The notes under the pieces are model-generated. The model saw nothing but the letters and a program-made list of their open reading frames with translations, had not been told where the DNA came from and searched no databases. From contig CAYFQW010000004.1 of the NCBI GenBank assembly GCA_964345475.1, positions 62,001 to 126,000 of the forward strand: 64,000 nucleotides of DNA. Reading direction: 5' to 3'. How positions within the stretch are numbered: the stretch's first letter is position 1; the number at the start of each line of letters is the position of its first letter. The stretch comes from WRIS01 sp964345475 (GTDB taxonomy: Bacteria > Actinomycetota > Coriobacteriia > Coriobacteriales > Eggerthellaceae). This document shows, in pieces, positions 1-7,567 of this stretch. Made by a program: the position numbers and the translations under genes.

Positions 1-786
1 CTTGGCGTGGTTGGTCTCATAAACATACAGTTCGCCGTTAAAGACTCCCTCATATATGTTATCGAGGCGAACCCACGTGCAAGCCGCACCGTTCCCTTTG
101 TATCTAAGGCAACCGGCGTTTCTCTCGCAAAGTTTGCGGCACGTATAATGACGGGAGAGAAAATAAGCGAGCTTAATCTCCCTGACGACACGCAGCGCCT
201 TGGTTATTACTGTGTTAAAGAGGCCGTTATGCCATTTGGGCGTTTTCCTGGAACGGATGTAATCTTAGGGCCTGAAATGAAATCGACTGGTGAGGTTATG
301 GGAATTGCTAAAAATTTCCCCGCTGCCTTCGCTAAAACACAGTTGGCAGTTTCATATACACTTCCTGAAGCAGGAAAAGTATTCATTTCGGTCTGCGACC
401 GCGATAAAAGGGCGATCGTCTCCCTCGCGCGTGATATTGTCCGCATGGGCTTTGATATCGTAGCCACTGAGGGCACCGCACGAGCCCTGGAGGCAGCAAA
501 CATTCCAGTCGAGTTAGCGAAAAAAGTACACGAGGCGAGTCCAAACATTGGAGACGATGTTATGAACGGCACGATTACCCTCATGATAAACACTCCGTTC
601 GGAAACTTGAGCCGAGACGATGGATTTTACTTACGCTCCCTCGCAATTCGCCACGGCATAAGCCACGTCACGACGCTCGCAGGAGCCCAGGCCTTTGTTG
701 CCGGCATGGAGGCGGGACGCGAGGGTGAACTCGAGATAGTAGCCCTGCAAGATCTGCCTGGCCTCAAAGCAAAGGCAGGTGCATGA
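1..786 (+). CDS. carB: Carbamoyl-phosphate synthase large subunit, C-terminal part
   Basis: The window opens inside this gene; 261 C-terminal residues are visible. CarB makes carbamoyl phosphate from ammonia, bicarbonate and two ATP for pyrimidine and arginine synthesis. The visible part starts at the end of the second ATP-grasp unit (EANPRASRTVPFVSKATGV near residues 22-41) and ends with the MGS-like allosteric domain (from about KVFISVCDRDKRAIVSLARD). The first in-frame start-like codon, GTG at position 7, is not the gene start because homology continues to the window edge. The stop overlaps the pyrK start (ATGA), so it belongs to the pyr operon that follows. Carbamoyl phosphate feeds that pathway directly. 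Confidence 0.95.
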   Translation, partial: LGVVGLINIQFAVKDSLIYVIEANPRASRTVPFVSKATGVSLAKFAARIMTGEKISELNLPDDTQRLGYYCVKEAVMPFGRFPGTDVILGPEMKSTGEVMGIAKNFPAAFAKTQLAVSYTLPEAGKVFISVCDRDKRAIVSLARDIVRMGFDIVATEGTARALEAANIPVELAKKVHEASPNIGDDVMNGTITLMINTPFGNLSRDDGFYLRSLAIRHGISHVTTLAGAQAFVAGMEAGREGELEIVALQDLPGLKAKAGA

Positions 787-1643
787 TGACAACAAGGAGA
801 TCGCAGCCCCTTCAGGAAGAGCTCGTAGTTGAAGAGAATAAAAAAGTAGGGCCTTCGCTCTATTTGATGCAGCTCAGCTCTTCCCATATTGCGCATATGA
901 TCCTACCTGGGCAGTTCGTTCATCTTAAGGTACCAGGTTTAGAAGGCCATATCCTCAGACGTCCATTTTCCGTATATGCAAGCCGTAGCCATAGTGCCCG
1001 CTGTGGGGGAAGGGAAGGCGGTTGCGATACAGCTGTTTCATCCTTTTCCGTCTTGTATCAAGTGGTTGGTAGCGGAACGGAGCATATGACGAACCTTGCT
1101 GTCGATACAAAGCTTGATGCCATAGGACCGATAGGAAATCCGTGGAACCCTCCTGTGCAGGCACAACGGGCCCTCCTTGTAGGCGGCGGGGTGGGTGCAG
1201 CTCCGTTGTTCATGCTTGCAGAGACCCTCTCTGCACGGGGATGTCAGGTAGATGTCGTGCTGGGTTCGCAGACTGAGGCAGCACTCGTCTGCCGCGAGGA
1301 TTTCTCTGGGCTCTTAAAAATGCACAAGGCTAACGACTCCCACCTTTCCTGTGCAACTGATGATGGAAGTTTCGGCCATAAGGGCTTCTGTACCGAGTTG
1401 GCAGGGCAAGCGCTAGAATCGTATCGGTACGACTATATGGCGGTATGCGGCCCAGAGCCTATGGCAAAAATTGCAGTTAAGCTTGCTGGGGAAAAACACG
1501 TGCACTGCGAAGTGTCTTTGGAGCGCCGTATGGCCTGCGGGATAGGGGCCTGTCTATCTTGCGTAGTCCAGACGTGCGATGGCCTCAAGCGAGCATGCGT
1601 TGACGGACCTGTGTTTGATGCAGCTAAGGTGGTGTTCGTATGA
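783..1643 (+). CDS. pyrK: Dihydroorotate dehydrogenase electron transfer subunit
   Basis: PyrK is the FAD and [2Fe-2S] subunit that passes electrons from the class 1B dihydroorotate dehydrogenase PyrD to NAD+. The FAD-binding RPFS motif is at residues 60-63, a glycine-rich nucleotide-binding loop (GGGVGAAP) is near residue 134, and the cysteine cluster CGIGACLSC, with further cysteines after it, lies in the last 40 residues. An insertion around residue 75 (CGGREGGC) adds an unusual extra cysteine pair next to the flavin domain; its role is unknown. ATG codons at 783 and 786 are both possible starts; either overlaps the carB stop. It is followed directly by pyrD, its partner, through an ATGA overlap. 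Confidence 0.95.
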   Translation: MMTTRRSQPLQEELVVEENKKVGPSLYLMQLSSSHIAHMILPGQFVHLKVPGLEGHILRRPFSVYASRSHSARCGGREGGCDTAVSSFSVLYQVVGSGTEHMTNLAVDTKLDAIGPIGNPWNPPVQAQRALLVGGGVGAAPLFMLAETLSARGCQVDVVLGSQTEAALVCREDFSGLLKMHKANDSHLSCATDDGSFGHKGFCTELAGQALESYRYDYMAVCGPEPMAKIAVKLAGEKHVHCEVSLERRMACGIGACLSCVVQTCDGLKRACVDGPVFDAAKVVFV

Positions 1644-2548
1644 ACCTTGAAGTAAACCTCGGTGGCTTACGTATGAAAAACCCTGTGACGACTGCTTCAG
1701 GTACCTTTGCCTCTGGACGCGAATACGCAGATTTTGTCGATGTCTCCTCCTTAGGGGCACTTACTACCAAAGGAGTATCCCTGACGGCTTGGGAGGGCAA
1801 CGAAACGCCAAGGATTGCTGAGACTGCATGCGGTATGTTGAACTCTATCGGCCTCCAAAACCCTGGGGTTGATGCTTTTATTGCAAACGATCTTCCCTGG
1901 CTTGAGAATCAAGGAGTGCCGGTGATAGTCAACGTATCCGGTCACAGCCACGAAGAGTACTTCAACCTTATTGAAATACTTGAAGAAGCTCCAGGGATAT
2001 CTGCTTACGAAGTAAATATTTCTTGCCCGAATGTGGATGCAGGCGGAATGACCTTCGGTTGTGATACCCGAAGCGTCGAGCATATAGTCTCAGGTTGTCG
2101 TGTTCTGACAAAGAAACCCCTCATCGTAAAGCTCACCCCTAATGTTACTGATATTACTGAGATAGCTCGCTCTGCCGAATCGGCGGGCGCCGATGCACTT
2201 TCTCTGATAAATACCGTGTTAGGCATGGCCGTCGACGCAAAAACACGTAGACCGAAACTTGCTCGTGTTGTCGGCGGACTATCAGGACCGGCAATTAAGC
2301 CAATTGCCTTGAGGATGGTGTATGAGACGTATAAAGCTGTCAAGGTGCCCCTTTTAGGAATGGGGGGAATTTGCAATACCGAAGACGCCATAGAATTTAT
2401 ACTTGCTGGAGCAAGTGCAGTGGCGGTAGGAACGGCGAACTTCATCGATCCGCAGGCAACAAGACATATCATTGATGGTTTTGCAGACTACCTGAGGGAA
2501 TATAGGATAGATGATATCAAGGATCTAGTCGGAGGTTTGCAGTGCTAA
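1640..2548 (+). CDS. pyrD: Dihydroorotate dehydrogenase, class 1B catalytic subunit
   Basis: Oxidises dihydroorotate to orotate with FMN, in a heterotetramer with PyrK. At 302 residues it has the family's usual length. Visible signatures are the N-terminal GLRMKNPVTTASGTFASG, the active-site segment EVNISCPN with the class 1 catalytic cysteine, the lysine-bearing segment IVKLTPNVTD, and the FMN phosphate-binding GMGGICN and AVGTANF segments near the C-terminus. The start ATG overlaps the pyrK stop, as expected for two subunits made together. Pairing with pyrK marks it as the NAD-linked 1B type rather than the quinone-linked class 2. Confidence 0.96.
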   Translation: MNLEVNLGGLRMKNPVTTASGTFASGREYADFVDVSSLGALTTKGVSLTAWEGNETPRIAETACGMLNSIGLQNPGVDAFIANDLPWLENQGVPVIVNVSGHSHEEYFNLIEILEEAPGISAYEVNISCPNVDAGGMTFGCDTRSVEHIVSGCRVLTKKPLIVKLTPNVTDITEIARSAESAGADALSLINTVLGMAVDAKTRRPKLARVVGGLSGPAIKPIALRMVYETYKAVKVPLLGMGGICNTEDAIEFILAGASAVAVGTANFIDPQATRHIIDGFADYLREYRIDDIKDLVGGLQC

Positions 2549-3285
2549 AAACAAATGACAAAGCAGTTTTGAAGGAAAAAATAATCATTGCCCTGGATTG
2601 CGATCGTGAAAAAGCCTTGGCCTTGGCAGATTCTCTCAAAGGAGAAGCGGTTTGGTTCAAGGTTGGCATGACGCTCTTTTATCGAGAAGGCCCCGATATC
2701 GTTAAGGAGCTCAGAGCGCTTGGGTTTAAGGTGTTCCTCGATCTTAAGCTCCATGATATTCCCCATCAAGTTGAAGGGGCTGCAGAGTCTGCAGTGCTCA
2801 CGGGTGCTGAGATGATAACGATACATGCTGCGGGCGGTGTGGATATGATGAGCGCTGCAAAACGCGGAGTTGAAAAAGCTGTTCAAGGAAGGGACGGGGA
2901 GCTTCCGATAACCCTCGGTATTACGGTGCTTACGAGCATGAACGAAAAAACCCTCCATGATATCGGGATTACGAATTCTCTACCTGATCAGGTCGAAAGG
3001 CTTGCAAACATGTCGGCCCAGGCCAATTTATCTGGTGTCGTAGCGTCTCCTCACGAAGCTCACATGCTACGAGGGCAATTAGGGGACAAGGCTTACATTG
3101 TGTGTCCTGGGGTAAGACCAGCAGGAGCCGACAAAGGAGACCAGAGCCGTGTGGCAACTCCCGCGCAGGCTATCGCAGAGGGCGCGAGTCATATCGTCGT
3201 GGGCAGACCAATTGTGCAAGCCCCTGACCCCGTGGAGGCTTTCCATGATATCCTTGCAGAGCTGGAAAATGCTTTTCTCGGCTAG
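2542..3285 (+). CDS. pyrF: Orotidine 5'-phosphate decarboxylase
   Basis: Converts OMP to UMP, the last step of UMP synthesis. The catalytic Asp-Lys-Asp array is seen in FLDLKLHDIPHQV (near residues 68-80), and the phosphate-binding end of the barrel in VGRPIVQAPDP. The 247-residue length fits the bacterial short form. The GTG at 2542 is the best start: GGAGG lies six bases before it and the gene overlaps the pyrD stop by seven bases. It is separated from pyrE by about 120 bases, so pyrE may have extra regulation. Confidence 0.95.
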   Translation: MLKTNDKAVLKEKIIIALDCDREKALALADSLKGEAVWFKVGMTLFYREGPDIVKELRALGFKVFLDLKLHDIPHQVEGAAESAVLTGAEMITIHAAGGVDMMSAAKRGVEKAVQGRDGELPITLGITVLTSMNEKTLHDIGITNSLPDQVERLANMSAQANLSGVVASPHEAHMLRGQLGDKAYIVCPGVRPAGADKGDQSRVATPAQAIAEGASHIVVGRPIVQAPDPVEAFHDILAELENAFLG

Positions 3286-3404
3286 GTATCGTAGTGCACC
3301 TGTATGCCAAGTTATTAAAGAGTCGGTTTTTTATACCGTAAGCAGATATAGTTTAGATGACGTGAACAACTGTATTCCGATGGCGAGTAAGGATGGAGCT
3401 AAGT

Positions 3405-3989
3405 ATGGAAGATTCAACAATCGAAGCGATCTTTGAAAAAGTAGGAGCTATCAAGAAGGGGCACTTTAAGCTGACCAGTGGTCTCCATTCCGATACCTAC
3501 GTTCAATGTGCCCGTATCCAGGAATTTCCTACTGACAATAATAAGCTAGCGGCCGAAGCTGTGCATCGTCTCCCTGACGACATAGAAATAGAACTTGTTG
3601 CAGCACCAGCTGTAGGCGGGATCGTTTTTGGATATGCAGTGGCGGCAGCCCTCGGAAAGCGATTTGTTTGGTCTGAGCGTGAAAAGGGCCTCATGACCCT
3701 ACGCCGTGGATTTAGCATTAAGCCAGGAGAGAAAGTCTTGGTCTGTGAGGACGTGGTGACGACAGGCGGTTCGGTCCAGGAGCTCATAGACCTCATTGAG
3801 GGCTTTGGGGGTATTGTTGTCGCCGTCGTTGCGATGATTGATCGCGGTAACGAGAGAAAATTCGATAAGCCTTATTATCCGCTCCTCATAAAGGCTACGC
3901 CAGCATGGAGCGAGGATGAGTGTGAGCTTTGCCGTCAAGGTGTACAGATAGATTCTCCGGGTTCTCGACTAATTTCCTACAAGGAATAA
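3405..3989 (+). CDS. pyrE: Orotate phosphoribosyltransferase
   Basis: Joins orotate to PRPP to give OMP. The PRPP-binding motif is clear as VLVCEDVVTTGGSVQE, and GGIVFGYAVA and the basic loop SEREKGLMTLRRGF match the flexible-loop region of the family. An upstream in-frame ATG at 3393 lacks a spaced ribosome site, whereas the ATG at 3405 has GGAG six bases ahead of it, so 3405 is preferred (194 residues). The gene lies behind pyrF after a gap of about 120 bases in which I see no clear terminator. It ends the visible pyr cluster. Confidence 0.94.
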   Translation: MEDSTIEAIFEKVGAIKKGHFKLTSGLHSDTYVQCARIQEFPTDNNKLAAEAVHRLPDDIEIELVAAPAVGGIVFGYAVAAALGKRFVWSEREKGLMTLRRGFSIKPGEKVLVCEDVVTTGGSVQELIDLIEGFGGIVVAVVAMIDRGNERKFDKPYYPLLIKATPAWSEDECELCRQGVQIDSPGSRLISYKE

Positions 3990-4197
3990 AGCGCCTCGGG
4001 GAGGGAATAGAAGAGCCTGTATGGCAAAGTGAGGCACCATCGTAAAACAGTGGTGTCGAGGCAATGCTTTTTTGAGATTTTCCTGCAGTTTTAGCGGAAG
4101 AACCTGAAAGCTTCTTATAATATAAAATCTGTAGTATACATTGTTGGGTATTGCGTGTTACTATCACGAAACTGTTTTAAGAAAAAGGAGAGAAACA

Positions 4198-4506
4198 ATG
4201 GCTATCCCTCAGCTTACACCCGAAGAGCGTCAAGCAGCCTTAGAGAAAGCGAAAGCTGCTCGTGTTCGAAGGGCGCAGGTTCGTGACGATCTTAAGAGGG
4301 GCGATCTGACGATTGAAGATGTGTTAGAGATGAAAGACGATCCAATCGTCGGTCGCATGAAAGTTTCTACTCTTATTGAAACCTTGCCTGGGTACGGAAA
4401 AGCTAAGGCCGAAAAAATAATGAAGGAGCTTCAAATCGCTGAAAGTCGTCGACTTCGTGGGCTCGGCGCCCGTCAACAGGTGGCTTTGCTGGAGCGCTTA
4501 AGTTAA
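4198..4506 (+). CDS. mihF: Integration host factor, actinobacterial type
   Basis: A 102-residue basic nucleoid protein that bends DNA and shapes the chromosome. In actinobacteria this family (mIHF/sIHF) is found beside gmk, as here. The C-terminal half holds the helix-two-turn-helix segment STLIETLPGYGKAKAEKIMK, followed by a basic tail. An N-terminal charged helix (residues 6-30) precedes it. A good ribosome site (AAAAGGAG) lies nine bases before the ATG at 4198, so the longer frame from 4141 is rejected. It is unrelated to HU/IHF of proteobacteria. Its presence is one of the main reasons to place this genome in Actinomycetota. Confidence 0.95.
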   Translation: MAIPQLTPEERQAALEKAKAARVRRAQVRDDLKRGDLTIEDVLEMKDDPIVGRMKVSTLIETLPGYGKAKAEKIMKELQIAESRRLRGLGARQQVALLERLS

Positions 4507-4509
4507 TTG

Positions 4510-5067
4510 ATGCGTCGAGGTAGTCTATTCGTTATTTCAGGGCCATCAGGTGTCGGGAAAGGCACGTTGGTGGCTCGTGTTATGCGTGAAATACCTAATG
4601 TCTGGGTGTCTGTTTCAGTCACAACGCGTCGCCCTCGCGCTGGAGAGGAAGAAGGCAAGACATACTTCTTCATAGATGAGACTGAGTTTCACCAGCTTAA
4701 AGATAACGAAGGCTTGCTTGAATGGGCAAAAGTACATGATTGTTATTACGGAACGCCGCGGGCGAAAGTCGAAGAAGCCTTATCAGCGGGGAAGCTGGTG
4801 GTTTTAGAGATAGATGTGCAGGGGGCCTTTCAGGTTAGGGAATCCTTCCCTGAAGCACACTTAATATTTATAGAGCCTCCCTCTCTCGAAGAGCTACGTG
4901 AAAGACTGGTGGGTCGAAACACGGAGTCGCAGGAAAACATGGAAGCTCGACTCAAGACAGCAGCGCTGGAACTCTCTCACAAAATGGCGTATGATGTGCA
5001 GTTGGTAAACGATGATATCGATCAAGCCGTACAAGAGCTTGTTGCATACATGAACAATATAGCATGA
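4510..5067 (+). CDS. gmk: Guanylate kinase
   Basis: Phosphorylates GMP to GDP. The P-loop GPSGVGKGTL is near residue 10. The GMP-binding region SVTTRRPRAGEEEGKTYFF follows, and the lid carries VLEIDVQGAFQVRE and the arginine-rich GRNTES. The length of 185 residues is typical. The frame opens with TTG-ATG (4507/4510); ATG 4510 is the likelier start and sits three bases after the mihF stop, so the two are co-transcribed and probably coupled. It is followed by rpoZ, the usual gmk-rpoZ arrangement. Confidence 0.95.
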   Translation: MRRGSLFVISGPSGVGKGTLVARVMREIPNVWVSVSVTTRRPRAGEEEGKTYFFIDETEFHQLKDNEGLLEWAKVHDCYYGTPRAKVEEALSAGKLVVLEIDVQGAFQVRESFPEAHLIFIEPPSLEELRERLVGRNTESQENMEARLKTAALELSHKMAYDVQLVNDDIDQAVQELVAYMNNIA

Positions 5068-5089
5068 CATAGATGAAGGAATTATATAC

Positions 5090-5350
5090 ATGAGTATTAC
5101 GAAGCCAGATATTAATAAGTTGCTTGAAAAAGTCGATAACGATAGGTTTTTGCTCTGTGCCCTTGCTTCAAAACGCGCGCACGATATCAATGATATGATG
5201 CGGGGCCAGCGAGATCGTGCCATCCAACTCCAAACAGCGGTAGAAATTGCCCGTGCTGCAGATAAAAAACCCCTGAGTCTTGCGTTTAACGAGATTGTTC
5301 GGGGAGAAGTCTCATACGATCCTCGCTCCATTGATGTTAAAAAACATTAA
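5090..5350 (+). CDS. rpoZ: RNA polymerase omega subunit
   Basis: An 86-residue protein that helps assemble RNA polymerase by clamping the beta-prime subunit. It begins MSITKPDINKLLEKV and carries the conserved ALASKRAHDINDM segment (residues 21-33), which packs against beta-prime in this family. It sits between gmk and thiI, and its TAA stop shares a base with the thiI ATG (TAATG). The spacing from gmk is 22 bases with a modest ribosome site (GAAGGA). Confidence 0.93.
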   Translation: MSITKPDINKLLEKVDNDRFLLCALASKRAHDINDMMRGQRDRAIQLQTAVEIARAADKKPLSLAFNEIVRGEVSYDPRSIDVKKH

Positions 5351-6534
5351 TGACGTATCAATGTGTGAGCCTGATTCATTACCATGAAATCGGGTTGAAG
5401 GGTCATAATCGGGCTGCGTTCGAAAAAAAACTAGAGAAGAATATTAGACTCTCTGTCACCGATCCGGTGGTACAAGCATATAGCCGCATCTCTGGCCGCA
5501 TCTGTATGTTTTACACTGAACAGGCCAGTCTTACCGAGGTATATGAGACATCGGACCGTGTATCGAAGATACCGGGGGTTGCACGTGTTTCATCAGGATA
5601 TCGATGCGATAGAGATATTGATGAAATCAATGAGGTTGCGACTCAAGTTTTATCGGAAGTAGGGGAGTTCGATACATTCAAGGTTTCTGCCAGGAGAAAC
5701 CATACCGACTTTCACCTTGATTCAATGCAGTTGAACCAGATGGTAGGAGCGCATCTCTGCACAGCGTTTCCTGATAAAACCGTTCGTATGAAAAACCCAG
5801 ATGCGACCGTTCACGTTGAAGTTGTGCAAGGTTTTGTGTACGTGTATGCCCGCAGCATTTCTGGCATTGGAGGCTTGCCTGTGGGGTCATCTGGCAGGGT
5901 CATGTGCCTGCTTTCATCTGGCATTGATTCCCCCGTGGCACTGTGGCGCCTAGCGAAGCGCGGGGCCATCTGTCTTGCAGTTCATTTTTCGGGCCGTCCC
6001 CAAACTGCTTCAACGAGTGAGTACCTTGTGCATGATATCGCTCAAGTTTTAGAAAAAAGCGGCTGTATCTCAAAAGTATACACGGTACCCTTTGGAAACT
6101 ACCAACGGGAAATCGCGGCAAAAGTTCCTTCTGAGCTGCGCATTATCATGTATCGTCGTTTAATGATGAAGGTAGCTGCTGCTCTGGCCCATAAGGAACA
6201 TGCTAAAGCACTGGTAACGGGTGAAAGTTTGGGGCAAGTCGCCTCCCAAACGCTTGACAACATTATTTGCACGGATGAATCTGTCGACATGCCGATATTT
6301 AGACCCTTAATAGGCACGGACAAGCAAGAGATAATTGCAGAGGCGCAAAGAATAGGTACCTTTGAAATATCTTCTCAGAAGGCAGATGACTGCTGCACCT
6401 TATTCATGCCTAAAAACCCTGAGACCCATGCAAATCTAGAATATGTTTTGAAAGTCGAAGAGCTTTTACCCATCGAAGAATGGCTTGAAAGCATAGTGGG
6501 GGAAGCAGAAGTAAAAACATACGGCGCTCACTAA
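5350..6534 (+). CDS. thiI: tRNA 4-thiouridine synthase ThiI
   Basis: Activates U8 of tRNA with ATP and transfers sulfur to form 4-thiouridine; in some bacteria it also supplies sulfur for thiazole. At 394 residues it is the short form without a C-terminal rhodanese domain. The N-terminal part (NFLD/THUMP, about residues 1-165) is followed by the pyrophosphatase loop LLSSGIDSPVALW (near residue 188). A conserved segment near residue 285 reads TGESLGQVASQTLDN. It is fused to rpoZ by a one-base overlap. No partner cysteine desulfurase lies in the window. Confidence 0.94.
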   Translation: MTYQCVSLIHYHEIGLKGHNRAAFEKKLEKNIRLSVTDPVVQAYSRISGRICMFYTEQASLTEVYETSDRVSKIPGVARVSSGYRCDRDIDEINEVATQVLSEVGEFDTFKVSARRNHTDFHLDSMQLNQMVGAHLCTAFPDKTVRMKNPDATVHVEVVQGFVYVYARSISGIGGLPVGSSGRVMCLLSSGIDSPVALWRLAKRGAICLAVHFSGRPQTASTSEYLVHDIAQVLEKSGCISKVYTVPFGNYQREIAAKVPSELRIIMYRRLMMKVAAALAHKEHAKALVTGESLGQVASQTLDNIICTDESVDMPIFRPLIGTDKQEIIAEAQRIGTFEISSQKADDCCTLFMPKNPETHANLEYVLKVEELLPIEEWLESIVGEAEVKTYGAH

Positions 6535-6607
6535 GCATCATTTTGTCTAATAGTCCAGCATAGTTAGATACTTCCATGAACTGCAATCTCCGTGAGATAT
6601 CGTAGTA

Positions 6608-6643
6608 ATACTGACGTCCGCATGTCATACTGACGTCCGCATG
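6608..6643. repeat. Two tandem copies of a 17-base unit
   Basis: ATACTGACGTCCGCATG occurs at 6608-6624 and again at 6627-6643, two bases apart. A partial match (CATGACGTC) follows at once. The unit contains GACGTC, a six-base palindrome. It lies in the 254-base gap between thiI and comEA, where I find no gene. It could be a small tandem duplication or a tandem protein-binding site ahead of the com genes. Confidence 0.7.
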
Positions 6644-6788
6644 ACGTCGGGCTCGTATACCTATTTCTGCTAGATTATTTGCATCAATCGGTATCATTTC
6701 TGTATGTATCAAACACTATCCTTAACAAAAAGCTTGGCGTATCCATCAAATTCTATGCCGAGTAAGGTTCTCTGCAAAGGAGTTGTGT

Positions 6789-7454
6789 ATGTCCTTCTTG
6801 GATAGTGCAGAATCTTGTCGTGTCAAAGCACGTGCAGCTAAGGTGAAGGCGCCTGTGTTAATTGGTCTCAGTGCTCTTGTTCTGTTTGTCCTTGCCTTAC
6901 TGGCTCAAAACATGTGGCAGGCCTTTCACCACGAAGGTCTATTTGTTGAAACAACAAATAGCGAAGACGTGTCCTACGTACCTGCAGAAGAAGAACGAGA
7001 AGGGGCTGCTCAGCATGAAGAAGCGAAAAAGACCATTATGGTGCATATTGGCGGGGCAGTGCAGAACCCAGGGGTGTATACCGTAGAAGAGGGTGATCGC
7101 CTACAGGCAGCTATTGAAGCTGCAGGTGGCTTTTTAGAGGATGCTGCCGAAGATGCGATTAATCCTGCTCGTGTAATCAACGATGGCGAGCAGGTCATCG
7201 TGCCCACGCTTGAAGAGGTTACAGCTCTCCCGCCAGCCGAACATCAAGACTTTGGGTATAAAGGCAAGGTCAGCATCAATACAGCGTCAGTTCAAGAGCT
7301 TTGCACGTTGCCAGGTATTGGGGAAGCTACGGCTCAAAAAATCGTGAGCGATCGGGAGGCAAAAGGCCCCTTTTCGAGCCTCGAGGATTTGATGAGAGTT
7401 TCAGGTATAGGCGAAAAGAAATTTGAAGCTTTGGCTGAGCTTATATCCTTGTAG
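6789..7454 (+). CDS. comEA: Competence DNA receptor ComEA
   Basis: Membrane-anchored protein that binds double-stranded DNA during transformation. One membrane helix lies near residues 22-44. A charged linker is followed by an SLBB domain (VHIGGAVQNPGVYTVEEGD, about residues 84-135). The C-terminal pair of helix-hairpin-helix motifs (INTASVQELCTLPGIGEATA and LMRVSGIGEKKFEAL) binds DNA. The ATG at 6789 has AAAGGAG six bases before it; an upstream TTG at 6783 is not needed. It lies just before comEC, its partner in uptake. Confidence 0.94.
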   Translation: MSFLDSAESCRVKARAAKVKAPVLIGLSALVLFVLALLAQNMWQAFHHEGLFVETTNSEDVSYVPAEEEREGAAQHEEAKKTIMVHIGGAVQNPGVYTVEEGDRLQAAIEAAGGFLEDAAEDAINPARVINDGEQVIVPTLEEVTALPPAEHQDFGYKGKVSINTASVQELCTLPGIGEATAQKIVSDREAKGPFSSLEDLMRVSGIGEKKFEALAELISL

Positions 7455-7567
7455 CCAAGTTTAAGGTGATGGCAGGATGTTACCGAGGGCTCTCCGGCGT
7501 GCACGTAAAAGCTGTGTACCCTGTGAGTATGCGACAAGGTATAGCTTTTCGATGATCTGGAAACAAT

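Noticed and set aside
3149..3436. 95-codon frame across the pyrF end
   Set aside because: It overlaps pyrF in another frame and runs into pyrE; no ribosome site or family pattern.
4033..4073. Possible terminator after pyrE (GGCACCA/TGGTGTC with later T-run)
   Set aside because: The stem has a G-T pair and an 11-base loop, and the T-run begins ten bases after the stem, which is not the normal layout.
6410..6712. 100-codon open frame on the minus strand after thiI
   Set aside because: It overlaps the thiI end, includes the tandem repeat, and shows no family pattern or good ribosome site.
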